Source of the DNA: Urophycis tenuis
Taxonomy: Eukaryota > Chordata > Actinopteri > Gadiformes > Phycidae
Length of the DNA stretch: 64,000 nucleotides
Direction of reading: 5' to 3'
Assembly: GCA_036785325.1 (NCBI GenBank)
Contig: JAXIVH010000015.1
Span: 6,712,867 to 6,776,866 of the forward strand
In this document: piece by piece, positions 1 to 47,680 of the stretch
Layout of the letters: each line of letters opens with the position of its first letter
How positions within the stretch are numbered: position 1 is the first letter of the stretch
The notes under the pieces: generated by a model
Databases searched by the model: none
Seen by the model: the letters and a program-made list of their open reading frames with translations, nothing else
What the model was told of the DNA's origin: nothing
Position numbers and translations under genes: made by a program

Positions 1-659
1 TTGACTATCTGGTAGAGACCCAGCCCAGACAGTCTAACCTAGACCGTGTATTGACTATAGACACAATGGCCCGGTAACGTTTGTTGTCAAGTCTTGTGTC
101 TAGCTCACACTCTGCGCATCAACAGTAGAAAGCAAGTCATATGCAAATGCGTGATTCTTAGCCCTTCCAATTCGATCGCGAAACCATGATTTGAGACATT
201 ATCCAAAGCAATGTAAACCGATACACCACAGTTGCCGCGGCTCTGCCCATTCTCTGAGACTGTAGGGTGCCGGATGTGGTGCAGGTCTGGAACCTGTGGG
301 CGCGTGTGCTTATCGAGGAGGATCTCTTCGCCCCCGCTCCACGTGTCTGCAGTCGCCTCTAGGTGAATCTCTCCTGGACTGACTGTACACATCTACCACG
401 CTGTTAGGCCTCAACACCTCCACCCCCACCACCTTCTCCTCACCTCCTCCACCTGGGAGCTCCTCTACTGAAGCTCTGTGGTCTAGCTCCAGACATGAGG
501 ACAGACGTTTCTCTCTCTCCCTCCCTCTCTCTCACTCTCGCTCTCGCTCTTCCTCTCTCTCAATTCAAATTCAAAGGGCTTTATTGGCATGGAAACGCAA
601 GTCTACCTTGCCAAAACACCAAAGTGCCGTGCTGTTTATAGAGGTGTTCAAACTAGTAT

Positions 660-722
<63 letters not shown>

Positions 723-1199
723 ACTGAAGCCATTCTTAAATGCTCAGGTCGGCCTGTCTGGTAGCTACCCGACCGGTCTGTGAGCTGCGCCCGGCTGCAG
801 AACCTGTCCTGTCTGGTTGACGTCAGGTCGCCTGCTTGCGTCTGGTATGTGTTGGTGACGTCCACGGCGGCTCCCGAGCCCCGGCCGGCCTCCACGGCAA
901 CCCCGCGGCCCGGGGACGCGGCTCATGACAGTGAGAGGAATAAAGGGATCACCGCTGTGAAGAATAGACCATCAGACCACACCCCGGAGGTTTGGTCTCA
1001 CCTGGAGGGGGGGGGGGGGGGGGGGGAGCTATCGCCTCCAGGTGAGGAGGTGTGCACCGTTGGGGAGGTGTATAGTGGTGAGCAGAACAATAGGACCCAG
1101 CCCGACCCTGATCCCTGGGGTGGGGGGTGAGGGGGAGCAGGTTGGGATGAGGAGTGAGAGAGAGCCTGTCAGCAAGCCATGTTCACACACACACACACA

Positions 1200-1288
<89 letters not shown>

Positions 1289-1356
1289 CCTCCCAAGATC
1301 TGAGGGGTTTGTTGTGTGTGGTAGAGGGAGAGGGGAGGGAGGGATGGAGGAAGGGA

Positions 1357-1442
<86 letters not shown>

Positions 1443-1463
1443 GGGGGGGGGGGCAAGGGAGGG

Positions 1464-1553
<90 letters not shown>

Positions 1554-1880
1554 TTGGCCTGCATGGCCATTTTGTTTAGATGTGTTCCTCTTCTTGTCTC
1601 AAACGATGCTATCAAAGCCTCTGGTGCTCAGCAGGTGCTGTGACTCTCCCTTCCTTCTAAAACGCGATGCCTGCGCGCTACACAAAAGGATTAGCATATC
1701 CCATTCAGGGTCGGATACAGCACCAACACGCAGAACCCCATCTCCCACATCTGCTAGCGCCACTAAGATATAACGACCAACATCTCAACTGTGTTCAAAA
1801 ATATATGCGGAGACGCAAGCGGGTGTAAACACGCACGGAGCGGCGCGGCGTGGACGGTGTGCTGCAGAGACGCGGAGCTG
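1..1880. repeat. Repeat-rich non-coding left end: CT, G, CA and GA arrays
   Basis: No exon could be supported here. Contents: CT-rich stretch around 510-560; (CT)n at 662-712; a G20 run at 1007-1026; (CA)n at 1183-1288; and a compound (GA)n with a G-run interruption at 1361-1551. The open frames in the arrays are artefacts of low complexity. Confidence 0.8.
560..650. mobile_element. Fish LINE/SINE tail fragment
   Basis: AATTCAAATTCAAAGGGCTT followed by TATTGGCATGGAAACG and TACCTTGCCAAA is a familiar teleost retroelement end. A diverged relative (TTCAATTCGAAAAAG... ATTGGCATGGAAAATC) occurs at 13221-13290 in a golga1 intron. Family assignment is from pattern memory only. Confidence 0.45.
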
Positions 1881-2128
1881 TCAGCTCGGGGAGATTTGTA
1901 GCCATTGTTGCAATCTGCTTATTCGGTGGCTCTCTGCGTCAAAAGCCACGGCGCGTCTTCCCCGCACGTCTCCTCGCGTCGTCTCCCAAGATGTGGACAT
2001 GTCGTCCTGAGTACTCGTTGCGTAAACGTAAATACACGGTTCTGCCGTGCAGCATATGCCCCGTGTAGGCCTATATGTATGTATATGTATGCATTGAACG
2101 TCTGGTAATTTAACAGCAATGCACTCAC

Positions 2129-2618
2129 CCTGGCCCTTGTCCTTTGAAGGAACGGACGTGTCGATATTATCCGTGGACCACGCATCGTTCGCAGTGCGCT
2201 GGGAGACCATGGAGACCATGGTCTGTAGCGCTTTCTCCGGAGGAAACACGGATGTCTGAGCATCAGTGGACCTCCTGGCAGCTCCGGAGCTCCGTCTCCA
2301 GTCCGAATCCTGCGAGCTGGAGACGTGTTGTGACGATGGGTCCGCGCCTGGCAGCCGGGCTGGGGTGGCGCTGCTGCCGGGGTCTGGTGCGCTTACAAGA
2401 GGGGCCGGCGCACGGATGAGTCTCTTTAGAGGCCGCAGGACGACCCAGTCCTCCGGTAGCTGATGGAGCGAGCCGCCGGTGAGCTCCTCTGTCTCCGAGG
2501 CCGAGCGGAGCCTCCTGGACAGCGGCGACGCAAAGTCGTAGGAGGCGCTGCGGGGCGCAGCGTCGTTAAAGCGAATAGATCCATACAGAATAAACAGTAA
2601 CACCCCGGATATGAACAT
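2129..2618 (-). CDS. First coding exon of an unidentified signal-anchored membrane protein (partial)
   Basis: The exon opens with ATG at 2618 on the minus strand and encodes about 163 residues. The first 17 or so (MFISGVLLFILYGSIRF) are a short hydrophobic segment with almost no cytoplasmic tail, followed by a basic, Ser/Pro-rich low-complexity stem. This is the layout of a Golgi type II enzyme anchor, or of a signal peptide. The frame ends at a good donor: the coding sequence runs to 2129 and GTGAG follows on the minus strand at 2128-2124. If the intron were ignored the frame would stay open to 1881, but that part looks non-coding. No further exon could be assigned with confidence in 1-2100, so the rest probably lies left of the window. 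It is head-to-head with ppp6c, about 1.2 kb away. I do not recognise the family; a glycosyltransferase or sulfotransferase is a guess from the layout only. Confidence 0.45.
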
Positions 2619-2639
2619 AATTATGTTGGTTTAGCTCTC

Positions 2640-3852
2640 CATGTAAGCCCTAATATTGGCCAGTCTCAGACCGCCCTAAGTGGACCTGCTGCGGGTGTTC
2701 CTCACCATGGACGTCCTGGTGGCTGATGGTTGCCCTATGAACCAGCCGCGACTCAACAACCTACCTTAGAGGGCCGTCCCAGCTCAGCCAGTGGGAGGCC
2801 GTGTGGTGCTCTGTGGGCGTTCCCTCGCTCTCTCATTGGATCAATCTACTTTCTTTATTACGACTGATCAGTGCATGTATTTTCCATCTTCCAGAAAATA
2901 ATAAATCCAGTTCGCTTTTCTTTTTGACATCGACGTTATTGCACAAATAAGCATAACACACTTTGTTAAAGCGTATCTAATTCTGCTACCATATGACCCA
3001 CTGGAATATATTTAGCCAATGGAATTCACCTGCAAGGGATGCATAGGCAAATTCAACGTTATAATTAATAATATATGTACGTCATAAAATCATTACAGTT
3101 ACTTTAATTGCATTCTACTGACGTTATTAATGTATTACTCAATTGTTCGGCGTCAGTGTTGTGACTTATTCCAATCAGTTGTATTATTACCTGTTATTAA
3201 CTTTTGATATTGCTACTTTATTTTATGTGCTGCTGTTATTAATGTATTTCCCCTTAGTGTCACAGTCTGCCCACCTGTCTGCCAGTCATTCCCTCCTCAT
3301 CAAGCCAACTCTTGAATCGAATCTCGAATCAAGAGAGATCAATAAAATATCTATCTCATGTAGTATTCCGAATGTAATATATAATATACATAATCTAACC
3401 TAATATAATTTAATGTAATCCAAAATAATCTGATAGAATATATATTGTTTAATCAATTTGACACGGTGAATCAAAATAAACGATTCTGCCGCTACTGACT
3501 CTTAACGACAATTGAAATATTGCCTGTTTTTATGTTGACATATTCTCTTTATTCATTATCTCTTTTACAAGCCACTGAGTGCACTGTTTTCGATGTGCCT
3601 GTGAATTTACCTGGTAAACCTGTGATTATGATTCTTCCCTGCCATTCTGCACTATCTAACATCTACCTACATGACAATTTTGTGTCGTCTCGGGAAGCAC
3701 TTTGAAACACTAAAAACGTTACATGACAATATAATTGTTATTACATTATTATCATTTGTCCATTGAGGTCCCACCCTCGGTCAGTGGGCGGCACTAAAGG
3801 CGCAGAGACGCCGGGGTTGCAGGAAGCGCTCAGCTGCTTCATCCACGGCACG
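2640..3852. other. AT-rich intergenic/promoter region between the divergent 5' ends
   Basis: This lies between the unidentified minus-strand exon and ppp6c. It is AT-rich with short retroelement-like debris (AATCGAATCTCGAATCAAG at about 3314-3332). The last 80 bp before the ppp6c ATG are GC-richer and TATA-less, fitting a housekeeping promoter. No gene seen. Confidence 0.5.
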
Positions 3853-6800
3853 ATGGCGCCTTTGGACCTGGAGAAATATGCGGAGATCGCGAAGCAGTGT
3901 AAATACCTGCCTGAGAACGACCTGAAGGTACGTCTTGTTGACTCAGATGTTCGTGTGTGTGTTTTAATACACACCACCCATGCGGACGGTTAATCCGATG
4001 TTGATTAAGAATAACGCTATACGATGCTGCGAAACGCGCAATATCCCATCATATATGTGTACAGTAGCCTACTAACTGCGTATACACGGGATGATGCGAT
4101 GTCTTACCGGTTATCGGAAAATATCACATATACGTTTTGATTTGTACTGGTGACAATGGCTATATAGTACGCCTACTGTTGATCAGGTTCATTACTTTAG
4201 CAACTGGTCTCGCATGGTGCAGAGAAAGAGTACGTTTTACATCTAAAATAATCAATCATAATCTTATATGGTTGATCATTCACTACCATTGTACTACAGT
4301 TTATTTATTTCGACTACTGGGAAATTTCAGATTTAGAAAGACGTCACTGAGCGCTAGTTTAGTTGGCGTACGTGTGTCCTGATTTGAATTGTGCAAGGTC
4401 TACCGAAAACAATTTCATGAATGCGATCCTTTTCCTGAAACCTTATATTTTCTGTTACCAACAACGTCTCTCGAAAGCTGCAGCGGTGGTACTTCCGTGC
4501 TGCAGGCCTACGTAGGCGGACCCCAACAGTACTGACACTGTCCTGAATGCTTTGGTGTGTTTCCAAATCACAGAGATTATGCGACTATGTGTGTGACCTG
4601 CTGCTGGAGGAATCCAACGTCCAGCCCGTCTCCACCCCCGTCACAGTATGTGGGGACATCCACGGACAGGTCAGGAGACACTACCATTTAGACTACATTC
4701 TCACAGATTAGATGGAGATTAATCCTCAAACCATGTCTGGTATTTACTTCTTTCTAATGATCCCAAAGTAATGGTGCAAACCCTGTGAAAACTATAAAAA
4801 TCCTGTTCCTCGTGAGTGTTAACTCATATCATAAGTAAAAATATGACCTATCATAAGTTAAAATATTATCATAAAATATCCTCTGGATAGCTCTAGCATA
4901 TACTATGAGGATTTAAATATTGTTATGTATTTGTTGATATCATCATTCTATGCCTGGTACATTAATGTGCAATAATCTGAATTGCAGTTGAACTCAAATG
5001 CTATTTCCTGTTATGTCATTTTCCGTAATGATTCTTCTGTGTTCTAGTTCTATGACCTGTGTGAGCTCTTCAGGACCGGCGGTCAGGTTCCAGACACAAA
5101 CTACATCTTCATGGTACAGTTGTGCTCCTACTGTAGACTCACTTCCAACTCCCTGAAGGTTACCAACATGTCTTGCCCCGTGACCCCATCTTTTGGTCGG
5201 AAAACCCCAACCCCAACTTCTGTTTGTTTTTTTAAATCTGCTTCCTTATACACAGTTTTAACTCCAATCAACATCCACCATAATGTCATTGTCCCCCTGG
5301 AGATATCACACTGCATGTGATTAGAAGTCCTTCACTAAGATGATTAGAAGGCAACTAGTTCATTAAGTGATTAGTGGTTCACTAAGTGATTAGTGGTCCT
5401 CTAAGTGATGAGTCATTGTAGTCTTTCACTAAGTGATTAGTAGTAGTCTACTCAGTGATTTAGTAGTTGCTAAGGTTTAGTTGCTATGGCAAGACAGAAA
5501 TCTCCTGCAACCCTATTTGCATATAAGGCCGTGCCTTACAGGTTGGTAAACACTGTACTAGAGCATATGAAGGCCTCAAGATGGCTGTTCCATGTGTTAG
5601 CTACCCTAGCTACCCTAGCATGTGTTAGCTTCCCACTCTCCTACCTTTACTGTCTGCAGGATGGCTGTTGTGTGTTAGCTAATCCTGCACTACCTTCTCT
5701 GTCTCCAGGGGGACTTTGTGGACCGGGGGTACTACAGTCTGGAGACGTTCACCTACCTGCTGGTCCTGAAAGCCAAGTGGCCCGACCGCATCACCCTGCT
5801 CCGGGGGAACCACGAGAGCCGGCAGATCACACAGGTGTACGGGTTCTACGGTAAAATCATGATCCCCTCAAACCAAACCATGACCCCTCAAACCAAACCA
5901 TGATCCCATCAGACCAAATCATGATCCTGTCAAACCAAATCACCTTCCTGACATAATAAATTCACAACTCTGACTCCATCAGGATGAAACTTGCACCAAA
6001 TATATGACCTTGTTGATGCTAGCCAAGATGCTAACGTAGCAACGTCTCTCCTTGCAGATGAATGCCAAACCAAATATGGAAACGCCAATGCCTGGCGATA
6101 TTGTACCAAAGTGTTTGACATGTGACAGTTGCTGCGGTAAGTAGAAAATAACTTTCAGTTTCAAAGTATTTCCACTTGTCCCCTGACGTGGTTTGGATGT
6201 GGACTGATGTCCGTGTAATATATATTCTTCACAAATAATGATGAATTACCAAATCTGGTACAGATAAATGTTAGGAAACTGATAAAATGATGATTATATT
6301 AAAAATGAAAATGATATTAAGTGATGATGTTATTAAAAATATGTTAAATATCAATATAAAGTACCAAACATGAACGGTGTGACTCTGTTGTATCTATCTG
6401 TCTGTCTGTCCTGTCTGTCTGTCTGTCTGTCTGCCTGTCCCTCAGCTGATGGATGAGCAGGTGCTGTGTTGTGTGCACGGCGGCCTCTCCCCAGACATCA
6501 AAACGTTGGACCAGATCCGGACCATCGAGCGCAACCAGGAGATCCCCCACAAGGGGGCGTTCTGCGACCTGGGTGTGGTCAGACCCGGAGGATGTGGACA
6601 CCTGGGCCATCAGCCCCAGGGGCGCTGGCTGGCTGTTTGGGGCCAAGGTCACCAACGAGGTGAGGGGGCCAAAGCTCTTCTCCTGGGTTTGTACAAACGA
6701 ACCTGTGTGTGACCCTCCTCCAGCGGTCTGTCATTAATCAGCCAGAGGAAGCAGGAAAGAGGAAGCATCGCCCTGATGTGTGGTTTTACATTTTTCCACA

Positions 6801-7194
6801 GGTGTGTGGTTTGGGTGCAGAAACATAAAAACGCTAAAATAATATTGTTCAATCACGTTAATATTAAGGAAGATAAGAGCTTGCATTTAGGTTCTGTGCC
6901 TATTCTACAGTCCTTAATGAACCATCTCCATGTGTTTCCCTGCAGTTCGTCCACATCAACAACCTGAAGCTGATCTGCAGGGCCCACCAGTTGGTCCACG
7001 AGGGCTACAAGTTCATGTTTGACGAGAAGCTGGTGACCGTGTGGTCCGCCCCCAACTACTGCTACCGCTGCGGGAACATCGCCTCCATCATGGTGTTCAA
7101 GGACGCCAACACCCGCGAGCCCAAGCTGTTCCGCGCCGTGCCGGACTCGGAGCGAGTCATCCCCCCTCGCACCACCACGCCCTACTTCCTCTGA
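3853..7194 (+). CDS. ppp6c: Serine/threonine protein phosphatase 6 catalytic subunit, seven exons, frame broken by small indels
   Basis: PP6 is a PP2A-like metallophosphatase that acts with SAPS and ankyrin-repeat subunits in mitosis, DNA repair and NF-kB signalling. Exons: 3853-3927, 4574-4669, 5048-5113, 5709-5850, 6058-6136, 6446-6659, 6946-7194. The start [20 protein letters not shown] matches the family. Visible catalytic motifs are GDIHGQ (exon 2), [10 protein letters not shown] and RGNHES (exon 4), HGGLSPD (exon 6) and [11 protein letters not shown] (exon 7); the C-terminus is RTTTPYFL. Exon 5 lacks one base after the ATG at 6120-6122, giving an immediate TGA. Exon 6 has an extra TGT codon (LCCVHGG where the family has LCVHGG) and an extra G at 6571-6573. 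With these three changes reversed the gene has exactly 305 codons, the usual vertebrate length. All splice sites are good. I favour a functional gene with sequence errors or allelic damage over an old pseudogene. Confidence 0.93.
5325..5470. repeat. Minisatellite in ppp6c intron 3
   Basis: Imperfect tandem copies of a unit of about 20 bp, CACTAAGTGATTAGTGGT, about six to seven copies with length variation. Confidence 0.7.
5853..5945. repeat. Short minisatellite after ppp6c exon 4 donor
   Basis: About four copies of a unit of roughly 23 bp, AACCAAACCATGATCCC, beginning within a few bases of the splice donor at 5851. Confidence 0.7.
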
Positions 7195-7670
7195 AGACCC
7201 CTGACTGCCTTGCCTAACTCAGGGCTCCGTACACCCCTCGCATGACCCAGACCTCTACAGACCCCTCGCTGACCTAGACCTCTGTAGACTGCTCACCTAA
7301 CCCAGACCTCTGAAAACCCCTTACCTGACCCAGACCTCTGAAGACCCCTCGCTGACCTAGTCCTCTGAAGACCCCTTACCTGACCCAGTCCTCTGAAGAC
7401 CCCTCACCTGACCCAGACCTCTGAAGACCCCTCACTGACCCAGTCCTCTGAAGACCCCTCCCTGACCCAGTCCTCTGAAGAACCCTCACTGACCCAGTCC
7501 TCTGAAGACCCCTTACCTGACCCAGTCCTCTGAAGACCCCTCACTGACCCAGTCCTCTGAAGACCCCTCACTGACCCAGTCCTCTGAAGACCCCTCACCT
7601 GACCCAGACCTCTGAAGACCCCTCACCTGACCCAGACCTCTGAAGACTCCTTGTTGACCCAGACCACCCT
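7195..7670. repeat. Minisatellite in the ppp6c 3' UTR
   Basis: About fifteen or more copies of a 24-28 bp unit with core CAGTCCTCTGAAGACCCCT and alternating CACTGA/CACCTGA spacers. The unit resembles the stop-codon context CTTCCTCTGAAGACCCCTGA at the start of the array. Higher-order variants (CAGACC versus CAGTCC) are interspersed. Confidence 0.9.
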
Positions 7671-7729
7671 GCCCTCCGTATGCATCAGTATCCTAGACCG
7701 CCGCATCCAAGATGCAAAGCTCTACATTT

Positions 7730-8090
7730 GTCTTGTATTACATACTGTAGAGTAGTATATTACATACTACAGTATATTACTGTAGTGAATTCCAGTAAAT
7801 TACTGCAGTATATTTCATACTGTAGTGTATTCCATACTGTAATATATAACATACTGTAGTATAGTACATATTACAGTATGTTATATACTACAGTATTTAT
7901 ATATATATATATATCTGACATACTGTAGTATATTGTATCATAATACTACAGTATAGACACACTGTAGTATATAACATACTGTAGTATATTACATATTGAA
8001 GTATATAACATAGAAATACTACTGTATATTACACACTTTAGTATATTCCATACTGTAGTACATTACATAGTAATACTACAGAATATTCCT
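7730..8090. repeat. AT-rich tandem repeat downstream of ppp6c
   Basis: Degenerate repeats of a unit of about 18-20 bp, ACATACTGTAGTATATT, many self-complementary, so long hairpins are possible. It includes a (TA)n core at about 7897-7912. It is probably still within the ppp6c 3' UTR. Confidence 0.8.
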
Positions 8091-8487
8091 TTAGTTGGCT
8101 CTCTGCATTTGGTGCCATCTATGAATATCAAACTAGCACTGCAAGTATTTCAAACTGTGTCCCAATCGCAACATGTTTGAGTCGTCAATGTAATTGATTG
8201 CCTCATTAGCGTGAACATTGCCAAGGCCTTGTAAATGTTTCACAGAAATAGACTCAAGGTGAAATAAGATGGCCATTGTAGTTTAAAATGAAACATTCTG
8301 AAGAGCAATTGATATGTGTATTATGTCATATATAAATATAATGTTGTCTTTTATTTTTGTTATGGCAACGTATTGTTTGTAAAATAATGCTGACTGCACT
8401 GCACAAAAGCTAATTAGCTTTTATTCTGATGGGTGTATTGTTTTAGCCAAATTGTACACTTAGTAGGTAGGGTATTGTGATCTTATA

Positions 8488-8493
8488 AATAAA
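8488..8493 (+). terminator. Candidate poly(A) signal of ppp6c
   Basis: AATAAA about 1.3 kb after the stop codon and upstream of the golga1 promoter. It is the best-placed hexamer before the next gene; the 3' end is not proven. Confidence 0.45.
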
Positions 8494-8729
8494 CATGTAA
8501 ACAAAATGTCTTCTTGCTCACAATATTAAATATTATTCACTTGTCTACAGATTGTTTGATTTGGTACAGGATCAAATCATCAAATGATTTATACGAATAA
8601 TAATATGATAATATGAAAATATTTATATTCCTCTTGAATAATTAAGAATAAGACAGATAGTATTCAATTATTATTTTATTAAAATACAATATTTTCAATA
8701 TACATGTGTAATTGCACCTTCTGATCGAA

Positions 8730-8800
8730 AACCTGCCACGTGATAAAATATCAACAGTAACGTCGATGGTCACGTGGTGCACCACCGATGACGTGTACCA
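8730..8800 (+). promoter_or_regulatory. golga1 promoter with two CACGTG E-boxes and a CRE-like site
   Basis: CACGTG at 8737-8742 and 8771-8776, the second in GGTCACGTGGTGC, close to the CLEAR consensus bound by TFEB/TFE3 (GTCACGTGAC). TGACGT, a CRE half-type site, is at 8789-8794. They lie about 190-260 bp upstream of the exon 1 donor (8991/8992). Binding is inferred from motif only. Confidence 0.45.
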
Positions 8801-8819
8801 GCTGCTAGCTTTTAGGCTA

Positions 8820-8991
8820 ACGCTAGCCTGTCAGACGAGAGCAGCAGCAGCAGGTTAAAGTGAAGCAGTGTCGGGGGATAATGACAACTAGATCAGCCTT
8901 GGCAAGTCCGGGCGCCGAAACGAGGAGCTCAACACTGACAATGTGCATGTCAAATACTACAGACTGAGCCATTGTGTCCCTGTGTTTTATG
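8820..8991 (+). other. golga1 5' untranslated exon (approximate 5' end)
   Basis: The sequence downstream of the E-box cluster ends at a good donor, ATG|GTAAGA at 8991/8992. The next exon starts after CTCTCTCAG at 9698, with about 126 bp of leader before the coding ATG at 9825. The 5' end is a guess. The ATG at the donor is not in the golgin frame. Confidence 0.4.
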
Positions 8992-9824
8992 GTAAGACAA
9001 AGGAGATTCAGTGAGCCCTAGCATGCTAACTGTAGCTTACACTATGCACACTGGTTTGTTCTGAAGGCTTATTATTGTGGCTTTGTAGTGTAGATAATGC
9101 AGCTAAATAAGTCAAACCGGGGTCTATACCAGCTGTCATGTTGGCTGTTAGGGTCTTACGACTGAATGTATTTGGACGCGTTTCAACCTGTTTTATATGA
9201 GGGGCATAAGCCCACACAGAGGTGGTCAAACTGGATCTCCTGAGAGGTAGACGGGGTTGTCAAACCACTGGGTCGCCGGCTGGTGTGTTTGGACGGTAAA
9301 GGTTGCTGTGACCATAAGAGAGTCTCATTGTGTAGGGGGGGGGGGGGGGGTATTGGGGCGAATCGAGTATCAACAACGACCCCGAGTGTCCCCATGGCTG
9401 AGTGCCCCCGTAATAGAGGCTCAACCTGATGTCACCGACTACAAGACCTACATCTTAAATGTTTATGTGATCGTTATGTAATTTCCCGTCTTCCTGTTTT
9501 TCTTGTTCCCTTTTTGGACCCTAAAGCAAGAACAAAAGCCACTAATCTCTCAAGCAATTCCTTTTTGTTTTTCAACTTTAATGAGATGGTTTCCTATGTC
9601 AACCATGACCACTCTTGAGTGTATGTGCAGTTCTCTTGTAGGAGAACATCTCAGCAGCATTTTGAACCCACGTCTGGTTCTCTGCCTCTCTCTCTCAGAT
9701 GTAGCAGAATGGCACCAACCTGCGTTCTCTTGTTGCGTTCCCCCCTGAACCGCTGGTGGCCCGCCGGCCCTCGCTGACCACTGCTGCCCAGACTCGCTCG
9801 CAGAGAGACGAAGAAGAAGAAGAG

Positions 9825-22158
<12,334 letters not shown>

Positions 22159-23240
22159 TGAAGAGGAGAGCCTGGACACCATGATGATGATGATGATGAC
22201 GATGATGATGATGACTACTACTGAGCTTTGAGCTGTTCCCAACTCTGCTTTCAAACCTTCCTATCTTTGTTGTGCTTTTTTTTATAGAAAGATAATGGGG
22301 CTTTTTCGGGGGGGTTCTTCAGCGTGATCAGGAGACAAACGACAGAACTATTTATAATCTATACTGAGGGTTTGCATTGTTTTTTTTACTTTCACGTATC
22401 ACATGGACAAGGGCATCTGTGGGTAAGGGATTAAGATCCAGGGCTTAGACCAGTGGTTAGTTCCAGGGTCTGGGGTTAAGACCCCGGATCTGGGTTAGAT
22501 CCAGAATAGAGACTTGAGACTTAACTGGGCCTCCCAACCCCATCCGCACCTCTTGTCAGTAAGCTCACAAGGTCCGCTTGAAGACTCATCTTGCAGGGCT
22601 TCCAGGACCCACTGCACCTGTCTAAACTGGTCGGCACCGGTCGAATGAAGTGTAAACAGTGGCCAGAGGACATGCACACACCTTGACCTGCCTTGTGTCG
22701 CTGTAGAGGAAATGACATTCCACATATTATATACATATGGTATGATGATATTTATACATATGGAAAATGTACATATGCATTCAGAACTTTATAAGTGAGG
22801 GGTGGATGCGGCGATGTGACCGCCTCAGTATTTATAGTCATATTACCACAGCGCTATGATGTTTGTACTGTCCATTACTATGCTGTGACCCGTGTACCAG
22901 AGTGTTGTTTTGGCCATCGATGAGAGCGCCGCAGAGCCCGCATGCCTCCGGTCTGATGACGTCCCCCGCTGCCTGGGCCCCTCCAGCAGAACGAACGCTT
23001 GTCGAGAAAATATCATCATGATCTTCAGGAGCACGCAGGGAACGGCGTGGGGGTGGGGGTGGGGGGGGGGGGGGGGAGAAGCAACTCTCTTCTAAGTGAC
23101 ATAAACAACTTTATGCAAGAAATGATATATGTTCAGTGATTCAGCATGCTTGCAATATGATTGATGCAGTAGGTTTTCAGTCGGCATTTCTGGGGGGGTG
23201 GGGAAGAGGGTCAAAATGTAGTCTTTAAGTATGACGGTTC
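22159..23240 (+). other. golga1 3' UTR
   Basis: It begins with a (GAT)n-rich stretch at about 22180-22213, then mixed unique sequence with a G run at 23056-23075. No open frame of note. It ends at the AATAAA at 23241. Confidence 0.6.
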
Positions 23241-23246
23241 AATAAA
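23241..23246 (+). terminator. Poly(A) signal candidate of golga1
   Basis: AATAAA about 1.08 kb after the golga1 stop and about 600 bp before rpl35. Confidence 0.5.
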
Positions 23247-23799
23247 GGTTTAAGCTGGACATGGCTGGTGTGGTCACCGACAATGACATGCTGTTCCCCG
23301 GGTGACACAGTGATGCTCTGCTGTGACTTGCCTTCACTGTGTTCTGTGTGTTGGAATCTCTGCAAATACTGTACAATCAATCACTACAGATTTTCATATG
23401 TTTCAATTTTAACAATATCTGTTAGCACAATTTTTTCATTTATTAATAATAAAAAAGGATGAGGTTTCATGACTTGGACTTTATTAAACTCAGTCATTAG
23501 TTCCTTGGCACACACAACATTGTGAACATAAAAAAAACAGCATTTAACAGTCATTTACAGGTAAGAGTACCAGACACTTGTCAATTTGTTTTGTTTTCTT
23601 CAACGCTAATGTTCCATAAACAGAAAAACACGTCATCGTTTATTCAGGCATTCTTGATTTTAACAATCTTTGCAATCACGTAATATGTGTACTGTATTAT
23701 TCTTAGTGACATGTAGTCTTCCATGACACCAAGGGGCGCTGTTGTTACTGGCTGGGATAGGCTCCACCCTCTCCGGAAACTACTTGTGCTCAACCCGCC

Positions 23800-23837
23800 C
23801 TACATCCGGTCTTTCCAACAGGGCAGCGAGGAGCAAG
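23800..23837 (+). promoter_or_regulatory. rpl35 TOP-type transcription start and short leader
   Basis: The pyrimidine tract CTTTCC at 23811-23816 fits a 5' TOP start, about 27 bp before the ATG, as expected for translation control of ribosomal protein mRNAs by mTOR/LARP1. A CCGGAA ETS-like site lies at 23773-23778. No TATA box. Confidence 0.55.
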
Positions 23838-25889
<2,052 letters not shown>

Positions 25890-25909
25890 TGGTTTCTTTC
25901 TATTGCTAC

Positions 25910-25915
25910 AATAAA
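25910..25915 (+). terminator. rpl35 poly(A) signal
   Basis: AATAAA 21 bp after the stop codon, immediately followed by an A run; the very short 3' UTR is usual for ribosomal protein genes. Confidence 0.85.
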
Positions 25916-25949
25916 AAAAAACGACAAAAGACCCGTGTTCTCTGTGTTC

Positions 25950-30600
<4,651 letters not shown>

Positions 30601-30714
30601 GTGTTATACGCGGAGGTGAGGCTGTCTGTGAGGAGCGATGCTGGACCGAGGAGCCGCTGGTGGGACCACAGGACTGTGAGCAGCTTTGGAGAGGGGCGGA
30701 CACGGGCTCGGACC

Positions 30715-47680
<16,966 letters not shown>

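Noticed and set aside
105..392. 95-codon minus-strand frame at the left edge
   Set aside because: It looks somewhat protein-like and could be an exon of the neighbouring minus-strand gene, but I found no family match or convincing splice pair, so it is not annotated.
1042..1773. 243-codon frame over CA and GA arrays
   Set aside because: His-Thr and Arg-Glu runs are pure microsatellite translation; no splice or codon support.
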